Shown here piece after piece: positions 6,167-10,223 of a stretch of DNA of 10,223 nucleotides. The stretch spans positions 1 to 10,223 of the forward strand of contig CAJTZL010000077.1 of assembly GCA_910583695.1 (NCBI GenBank). Direction: 5' to 3'. The position numbers and the translations under genes were made by a program. Positions within the stretch are counted from its first letter, which is position 1. Each line of letters opens with the position of its first letter. The DNA comes from an uncultured Oscillibacter sp. Its GTDB lineage: Bacteria > Bacillota > Clostridia > Oscillospirales > Oscillospiraceae. The notes below the pieces were generated by a model, which ran no database searches, was not told where the DNA came from, and was given only the letters and a program-made list of their open reading frames with translations.

Positions 6167-6195
6167 CAACCGCCGCCGTCTTGTCCCGGCGCCTG
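6164..6195 (-). repeat. Inverted repeat, right copy (5' end of the 27-codon ORF mRNA)
   Basis: Read on the minus strand: CAGGCGCCG, GGACAAG, a 7-base insertion ACGGCGG, then CGGTTGGTC. It matches 5996-6020 at 23 of 25 aligned bases. It begins six bases after the minus-strand -10. The insertion creates a CGCCG/CGGCG stem (6174-6178 with 6187-6191), which would place a hairpin near the mRNA 5' end. Confidence 0.8.
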
Positions 6196-6201
6196 TTTTT
6201 C

Positions 6202-6230
6202 ATCATACCACAAAATTCGCCGGCATGCAA
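6202..6230 (-). promoter_or_regulatory. Promoter of the 27-codon ORF
   Basis: On the minus strand TTGCAT (6225-6230), 17 bases, TATGAT (6202-6207). Transcription would start near 6195 and leave a ~57-nt 5' UTR with two hairpins. It sits back to back with the start of the hydrolase gene at 6250. Confidence 0.65.
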
Positions 6231-6249
6231 GGCTGGAAAGGAGGCCCCT

Positions 6250-7026
6250 ATGACGGACTGCCGGACCCGCTATCCCCTCCTGCTCATCCACGGTCTCAAC
6301 TGCCGGGATGATTGGATATTCCCCTACTGGGGCCGTGTAGCGGACATTCTCCGAGTCCACGGGGCCGCGGTTTATCTCAGCGGCCAGGACGCCTGGGGCA
6401 GCATCCCCGGCAACGCCCGGGCCCTCCTCCGCCGGGGGGAGGACATCCTGGCGGAGACCGGCGGCGAAAAGCTCAACCTCCTGGCCCACTCCAAGGGCGG
6501 GCTGGAGGCCCGGTATCTCATCTCCACCCTGGGCTTCGCCGGACGGACGGCCTCCCTCACCACCATCTGCACCCCCCACCACGGCTCCAGGGCGGCGGCG
6601 GAGTGGCTGGGACGGGAGCGGCTCTGCCGTCTGGCAGGCCGGGGGCTGGAGGGCTTCTGGCGGGCCCGTGGGGACCGGGACCCGGACTTCTGGGCGGCCG
6701 CCGCCGCCCTGACCCCGGAGGCCACGGCCCGCTTCAACCAGGAGAATCCGGACAGCCCCCTGGTCTACTACCAGAGCTGGGGGGCGCGGCTGGACCGGGC
6801 GGGCTGGGACCCCATGGACCGCCTCCAGCTCTGGCTCACCAGGGCCGACGCCCCCACCGACGGGCTGGTTTCCCCGGAATCCGCCGTCTGGGGGCGCTGG
6901 CGGGGAACGCTGGAGGGCGTATCCCACCAGGACGGCGTAGGGGGCCGCAGGCGGAAGCGCCCCGGCTTTGACCCGGGGGAGTTTTACATCCGCCTGGTCC
7001 GGGAACTGGCGGAGATGGGTTTTTAG
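6250..7026 (+). CDS. Lipase-like alpha/beta hydrolase, probably cytosolic
   Basis: This 258-residue protein has the pieces of a lipase related to bacterial family I. LLLIHGLN (10-17) is the oxyanion strand. LNLLAHSKGGLEARYL (75-90) holds nucleophile Ser81 in an AHSKG elbow; the usual first Gly of GxSxG is Ala. TICTPHHGS (105-113) matches the conserved TPHxGS. TDGLVSPESA (203-212) supplies the likely acid Asp204, and GVSHQD (223-228) the likely His226. No signal peptide is seen, so it should act in the cytosol; the substrate is unknown. ATG 6250 follows AAAGGAGG by five bases; a longer reading from TTG 6181 has no such site. A clear own promoter was not found, so it may depend on read-through from 5962. 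ispE follows after 95 bases in the same direction. Confidence 0.85.
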   Translation: MTDCRTRYPLLLIHGLNCRDDWIFPYWGRVADILRVHGAAVYLSGQDAWGSIPGNARALLRRGEDILAETGGEKLNLLAHSKGGLEARYLISTLGFAGRTASLTTICTPHHGSRAAAEWLGRERLCRLAGRGLEGFWRARGDRDPDFWAAAAALTPEATARFNQENPDSPLVYYQSWGARLDRAGWDPMDRLQLWLTRADAPTDGLVSPESAVWGRWRGTLEGVSHQDGVGGRRRKRPGFDPGEFYIRLVRELAEMGF

Positions 7027-7121
7027 AACCCGGACTCCCAACGGCGGCACGCCGCCCCCCCGGCAGGGGCCCGGACGGAGCCCCATATCCGATAGAACCC
7101 TATATTATAAGGAGAGTCTCC

Positions 7122-7988
7122 ATGAAACGATACGCCCAAGCCGCCCCGGCAAAGGTCAATCTGGCCCTGGACATCCTGGGCCGCCGCCCGGACGGCTATC
7201 ATGAGATGCGCATGGTGATGCAGACGGTGAGCCTTTGCGACGCCGTGACCCTGGAGGAGGCCCGGGAGGGCTTTGTCCTCTCCGCAAGAGGAATCGCCCT
7301 CCCCCAGGGAAAGACCCTGGAACAGCGGGCGGCGGAGGCCTTTTTCGCCGCCCTGGGACGGCCCGTGCCGGGCCTCCGGGTGACGCTGGAGAAGAACACC
7401 CCGGCCTATGCGGGCCTGGGGGGCGGCAGTGCCGACGTGGCGGCCCTTCTGCGGCTGCTGCGGGAACGGTACGCCCCGGATATGCCCCGGGAGTCGCTGG
7501 AGGCCGTCGGCGGGCAGATCGGCAGCGACATGCCCTTCTGCATCCGGGGCGGCACGGCCCTGGCGGAGGGCCGGGGGGACGTGCTGACGGACCTGCCCCC
7601 CCTGCCGGAGGGCCGCTTTGTCATCTGCAAGCCGGACTTCGACCTGCCAACGGGGCCCATGTTCGCCCGGCTCCGCTTTGACGGAAGTCTTCCCCACCCG
7701 GACGTGGACCGCATGCGCTCCGCCCTGGAGCGGGGGAATCTGGAGGGCACGGCAAGGTGCGCGGGCAACGTGTTTGAGACGGTTCTGGAACCGCCGGAGC
7801 GGCGGGAAATTGAATGGATCAAGGAGACCCTTCTCCGTCACGGCGCTCTGGCCGCCGCCATGTCCGGCTCCGGCCCGGCGGTGTTCGGCCTCTTCGCCCC
7901 CCGGGCGGAAACCGCCGGGGCGCTGGAGGAATTGAAACGCCGCTTTGCCCAAACCTTTGAGGCGGCGCCGGTGGGGCGGCTGCTCTAG
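7122..7988 (+). CDS. ispE: 4-diphosphocytidyl-2-C-methyl-D-erythritol kinase (IspE)
   Basis: This GHMP-family kinase phosphorylates the 2-hydroxyl of CDP-methylerythritol with ATP, a central step of the non-mevalonate (MEP) route to isoprenoids, in the cytosol. The 288-residue length is normal. Visible motifs are APAKVNLAL (8-16) with catalytic Lys11, DGYHEM (24-29) for the substrate, the ATP-binding AGLGGGSADVAA (97-108), GSDMPFCI (134-141) with catalytic Asp136, GGTALAEGRGD (143-153), and the C-terminal GHMP motif AAAMSGSGPAVFG (244-256). The start follows AAGGAGAG. No convincing -35/-10 pair was found in the 95 bases upstream (the A/T run at 7101-7110 is too close to the ribosome binding site), so transcription with the hydrolase is likely. 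The stop codon overlaps that of sfsA on the other strand. Confidence 0.96.
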   Translation: MKRYAQAAPAKVNLALDILGRRPDGYHEMRMVMQTVSLCDAVTLEEAREGFVLSARGIALPQGKTLEQRAAEAFFAALGRPVPGLRVTLEKNTPAYAGLGGGSADVAALLRLLRERYAPDMPRESLEAVGGQIGSDMPFCIRGGTALAEGRGDVLTDLPPLPEGRFVICKPDFDLPTGPMFARLRFDGSLPHPDVDRMRSALERGNLEGTARCAGNVFETVLEPPERREIEWIKETLLRHGALAAAMSGSGPAVFGLFAPRAETAGALEELKRRFAQTFEAAPVGRLL

Positions 7989-8659
7989 AGCAAAACCGGA
8001 ACCTCATGCCGGAGGGTCAGGCTCTCCGGCGTGACGGCGCAGCCGTAAGCGCATACCGTCACGCCATGGGCGGCGGCCTCCCGCAGGGCCGCGCCGAAGG
8101 CGGGGTGGGTTTCGTCGTTGGGGGCCACGCTCTTCATGTTTTCCATCTGCACCACAAAGAACAGCGCCGCCCCCAGCCCGGCCTCCGCCGCCCTTTGCAG
8201 CTCCCGGAGGTGCTTCACTCCCCGCTCCGTAGGCGCGTCGGGGAAGCGGGCCGCGCCGCCGTCCTCCAGGGTGACGCCCTTGACCTCAATCAGGAAGCGG
8301 CCCCGGGGGCTCTCCACGCAGAAGTCCAGGCGGGAATCCCCATATGCATACTCCCGGCGGAGGACCGCTCCCTCCGGCAGCCGGGGCTCCAGCCACTCGG
8401 CGAAAACCCGGTTGGGGGCCTGGGCGTCCATGTTCACCAGCAGGTCCCCCTTTTGGACGGCAATGAGGTCGTAGGCGGTCTTCCGCCTGGGATTGGCGCT
8501 CTTCTCCAGATAGACGGCCGCTCCGGGGACCAGAAGCTCCCGGCAGCGGCCCGTATTTTTCACGTGGACGGTCCGGACGCCTCCCTCCGCCTCCACCTGG
8601 GCAATGAAGCGGTTGGGGCGGCTGAGAAAGCGCCCCGGGACCACGGTTTGGTACTGCAT
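7985..8659 (-). CDS. sfsA: DNA/RNA nuclease SfsA family protein
   Basis: The protein has 224 residues, the usual SfsA length. The N-terminal OB-like part contains HVKNTGRCRELLVPGA (32-47), a hallmark of the family. The PD-(D/E)xK nuclease core is visible as DSRLDFCVE (108-116) with Asp112 and FLIEVKGVTLE (122-132) with Glu125 and Lys127. FPDAPTERGVKHLREL (139-154) is the family-specific tail motif. E. coli SfsA was named for stimulating sugar fermentation genes and binds DNA; the nuclease assignment follows from the fold. The start is preceded by AAAGGAG, and a probable promoter lies ~85-110 bases upstream. The last four bases overlap the end of convergent ispE, leaving no room for a terminator between them. 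Confidence 0.95.
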   Translation of the reverse strand: MQYQTVVPGRFLSRPNRFIAQVEAEGGVRTVHVKNTGRCRELLVPGAAVYLEKSANPRRKTAYDLIAVQKGDLLVNMDAQAPNRVFAEWLEPRLPEGAVLRREYAYGDSRLDFCVESPRGRFLIEVKGVTLEDGGAARFPDAPTERGVKHLRELQRAAEAGLGAALFFVVQMENMKSVAPNDETHPAFGAALREAAAHGVTVCAYGCAVTPESLTLRHEVPVLL

Positions 8660-8742
8660 GGCGGCTCCTTTCCGGCGGGAGGGGAAATTTTTGTCGGTTT
8701 CTTAACGGAGAAATCCGCCGCTTCCCCTCCTGTATTCGTAAA

Positions 8743-8771
8743 ATTGTACCACAATTTACACCTTACGTCCA
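8743..8771 (-). promoter_or_regulatory. Promoter of sfsA
   Basis: On the minus strand TGGACG (8766-8771), 17 bases, TACAAT (8743-8748), with a TGTGG just before the -10. Transcription would start near 8737 with a leader of about 77 nt. Confidence 0.55.
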
Positions 8772-8820
8772 GACTTTCGGGACGGCGCAAAAAAGCCCTG
8801 ATAAAATTTCCGCAAAGTCA

Positions 8821-8849
8821 TTGTTTTTTCCGGCGGAAGTTGATACAAT
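8821..8849 (+). promoter_or_regulatory. Promoter of the sodium-pump decarboxylase operon
   Basis: TTGTTT (8821-8826), 17 bases, TACAAT (8844-8849). Transcription would start near 8856, giving a short ~26-nt leader with AGGAGGGAG just before the first start codon. The -35 is weak, so it may need an activator. Confidence 0.6.
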
Positions 8850-8881
8850 AGCCCTGCATCTATATTTATAGGAGGGAGCAT

Positions 8882-9154
8882 ATGCCAGAGTATTCCAGCT
8901 TGTTTGTCTGCCTGATGGGCATGGGCGTCGTCTTTTTCGGCCTCATCTGCCTCATCGTCCTGACGATGATCATGGGCAAGATCGTGGGCGGCCGCGCTGC
9001 CCCCGCCGTCTCCGCCCCCGTCCCCGCCGCGGCGGTTTCCGCCGCCCCCGAGGGCAGCCGTCAGGAGATTGCCGCCGCCGTCTCCGCCGCCATCGCGGAG
9101 GAACTGGGCACCAGCATCACGGGCATCCGCATCGTATCCATGAAAAAACTGTAA
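8882..9154 (+). CDS. OadG-like small membrane subunit of a Na+-pumping decarboxylase (delta/gamma subunit)
   Basis: This 90-residue protein has a single N-terminal transmembrane helix (about 7-32, with GMGVVFFGLICLIVLTMIM). An Ala/Pro/Ser-rich linker (38-58) follows, then a short C-terminal segment, EIAAAVSAAIAEELGTSITG (62-81), ending IRIVSMKKL. This is the layout of OadG/MmdD/GcdD subunits, which hold the carboxyltransferase and the membrane beta subunit together and assist assembly. A strong ribosome binding site, AGGAGGGAG, precedes it. It is the first gene of the visible operon. Its partner beta subunit and biotin carrier follow; the carboxyltransferase alpha subunit is not in the window. 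Confidence 0.88.
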   Translation: MPEYSSLFVCLMGMGVVFFGLICLIVLTMIMGKIVGGRAAPAVSAPVPAAAVSAAPEGSRQEIAAAVSAAIAEELGTSITGIRIVSMKKL

Positions 9155-9176
9155 GAAACAAGAAGGAGAGAGCATC

Positions 9177-9521
9177 ATGAAAAAGTACAGAGTCACCGTC
9201 AACGGCACCGCCTATGAGATCGAGCTGGAGGAGCTGACCGGGGCCGCCCCCGCGCCTGCCGCCGCTCCCGCCCCGGCCGCGGCCCCCGCCGCCGCCGCTC
9301 CCGCCGGAGGCGAGCAGGTCACAAGCCCCATGCCCGGCACCATCCTGGATGTGAAGGTCTCCCAGGGCGCTTCCGTCAAGAAGGGCGATGTGCTGATGAT
9401 TCTGGAGGCCATGAAGATGGAAAACGAGATCATGTGCCCCTGCGACGGCAAGGTGGCCTCCATCCACGCCTCCAAGGGCACGGCGGTGGAGTCCGGCACG
9501 CTGCTGTGCGTCATCCAGTAA
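9177..9521 (+). CDS. Biotin carrier subunit of a Na+-pumping decarboxylase (MmdC/GcdC-type)
   Basis: This 114-residue protein has a short N-terminal strand region (MKKYRVTVNGTAYEIELEEL), an Ala/Pro swinging-arm linker (23-43) and a C-terminal biotinyl domain of about 70 residues. The biotinylation motif is EAMKMEN (77-83), with Lys80 as the biotin-bearing residue, preceded by SPMPGTILDVKV (50-61). It shuttles the carboxyl group from the carboxyltransferase to the membrane beta subunit, where decarboxylation drives Na+ export. The start follows GAAGGAGAG. It sits 22 bases after the OadG-like gene and 18 bases before the beta subunit gene, clearly in one operon. The carried substrate (methylmalonyl-CoA, glutaconyl-CoA, oxaloacetate or malonate) cannot be told from this subunit. 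Confidence 0.94.
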   Translation: MKKYRVTVNGTAYEIELEELTGAAPAPAAAPAPAAAPAAAAPAGGEQVTSPMPGTILDVKVSQGASVKKGDVLMILEAMKMENEIMCPCDGKVASIHASKGTAVESGTLLCVIQ

Positions 9522-9539
9522 GGCGCTGGAGGGACACAA

Positions 9540-10223
9540 ATGGAAGCTATTCTGGATTTTGTAAACAGCTCGGGATTCGCGCTGTTTGCCCAGGGGGACA
9601 ACTGGAAGTGCCTGTTGATGATCATCATCGCCTGCGCACTTCTGTTCCTGGGCATCGTCAAGAAATTTGAGCCCCTGCTGCTGGTGCCCATCGCCTTCGG
9701 CATGCTCATCACCAACCTCCCCGGCGCGGAGATGTATCACGAGATTTTCTTCGCCGGCGGGCATATCCACTGGGACCTCATCGGCGGGGCCCCCGTCTCG
9801 GCGGAGTTCCTGGCGGAGCTGAAGGCCGTGGGCGTGGCCGACGCCGTGCTGGCCACGGCCACGGCGGGCCAGTCCCTCTCGGTGGGCCTCATCGACATTC
9901 TGTACCTGGGCGTGAAGCTGGGCATCTACCCCTGCCTGATCTTCATGGGCGTGGGCGCGAGCACCGACTTCGGCCCCCTCATCGCCAACCCCAAGACCCT
10001 GCTCCTGGGCGCGGCCGCCCAGCTGGGCATCTTCATGACCTATGTCGGTTGCCGCCTCTCCAGCCTCTTCAGCGAGGCCCAGGCCGCCTCCATCGGCATC
10101 ATCGGCGGCGCGGACGGTCCCACCGCCATCTTCGTCACCAGCAAGCTGGCCCCCGAGCTCCTGGGGCCCATCGCCGTGGCCGCCTACAGCTACATGGCCC
10201 TGGTGCCGGTCATCCAGCCCCCC
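9540..10223 (+). CDS. Na+-translocating decarboxylase beta subunit (OadB/MmdB/GcdB), 3' end outside the window
   Basis: The first 228 residues of the membrane subunit are present, out of roughly 370-430 in the family. It receives CO2 from carboxybiotin and couples decarboxylation to Na+ export across the cell membrane. Family motifs: KKFEPLLLVPIAFGMLITNLP (41-61), GVKLGIYPCLIFMGVGA (124-140) followed by STDFGPLIANPKTLLLGAAA (141-160), and GIIGGADGPTAIF (186-198), then PIAVAAYSYMALVPVIQPP at the edge. Asp143 in TDFGPL corresponds to the essential Asp203 of Klebsiella OadB, known to take part in Na+ and proton transport. Residues ~66-118 form a loop of variable length between helices, as in other family members. 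ATG 9540 follows GGAGGG. Which enzyme the subunit belongs to depends on the missing alpha subunit. Confidence 0.95.
   Translation, partial: MEAILDFVNSSGFALFAQGDNWKCLLMIIIACALLFLGIVKKFEPLLLVPIAFGMLITNLPGAEMYHEIFFAGGHIHWDLIGGAPVSAEFLAELKAVGVADAVLATATAGQSLSVGLIDILYLGVKLGIYPCLIFMGVGASTDFGPLIANPKTLLLGAAAQLGIFMTYVGCRLSSLFSEAQAASIGIIGGADGPTAIFVTSKLAPELLGPIAVAAYSYMALVPVIQPP

Noticed and set aside
5985..6207. Inverted repeats as the ends of a MITE-type mobile element
   Set aside because: No target-site duplication is visible outside the repeats, and their edges coincide with transcription starts, which points to RNA function. It was not ruled out by a genome copy-number search.
6055..7086. Long minus-strand frame whose end includes the 27-codon ORF
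   Set aside because: Upstream of codon ATG 6138 it is only the antisense of the hydrolase gene. Only the last 27 codons have a ribosome binding site and promoter.
9737..9897. Apparent insertion in the beta subunit (residues ~66-118) compared with a minimal OadB
   Set aside because: Known OadB proteins such as that of Klebsiella also have a long variable loop at this place, so it is not unusual.

Overview
The window looks like a chromosomal piece of a GC-rich Clostridia (Firmicutes) genome, probably a gut Oscillospiraceae-type anaerobe. This is an inference from several things: strong GGAGG-type ribosome binding sites, TTGACA/TATAAT promoters that all have 17-base spacers, an MEP-pathway gene (ispE), a C-GCAxxG-C-C redox protein, two bacterial sodium:neurotransmitter symporters and a biotin-dependent Na+-pumping decarboxylase cluster. 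No transposase, phage gene, CRISPR array or rRNA was seen. Species was not determined.

Layout. 1-54 (-) is the 5' part of tRNA-Gly(TCC) with its own near-consensus promoter. 177-800 (-) is a class I glutamine-amidotransferase-like hydrolase. 1000-1581 (+) is a secreted lipoprotein, convergent across a hairpin with a TraX-family membrane protein (1626-2372, -). From the TraX promoter region a divergent promoter drives a two-gene operon (2576-4365, +): a cysteine-rich C-GCAxxG-C-C protein whose stop overlaps the start of NSS transporter 1. A 16-bp bidirectional terminator separates it from convergent NSS transporter 2 (4443-5795, -). Then comes a 454-base gap without conventional genes (5796-6249), followed by a cytosolic lipase-like hydrolase (6250-7026, +) and ispE (7122-7988, +). 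ispE overlaps convergent sfsA (7985-8659, -) by 4 bases. The window ends with a Na+-translocating decarboxylase operon: OadG-like delta subunit (8882-9154), biotin carrier (9177-9521) and OadB-like beta subunit (9540 to the window edge).

The most interesting part is the 5796-6249 gap. It holds two promoters that face each other. The plus-strand one is an exact consensus (TTGACA, 17, TATAAT) and is followed after about 60 bases by a hairpin plus T-run, giving a predicted ~90-nt RNA without a start codon. The minus-strand one drives a 27-codon ORF (6055-6138) with a very strong Shine-Dalgarno sequence that is folded into a GAAA-capped hairpin. The two RNAs overlap at their 3' ends, as in Firmicutes type I toxin-antitoxin loci. 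Their first ~25 nt are also nearly the same sequence, forming an inverted repeat that starts at both predicted transcription starts and would let a long minus-strand mRNA pair its 5' end with its 3' end. All parts were read directly from the sequence; the toxin-antitoxin interpretation is a hypothesis.
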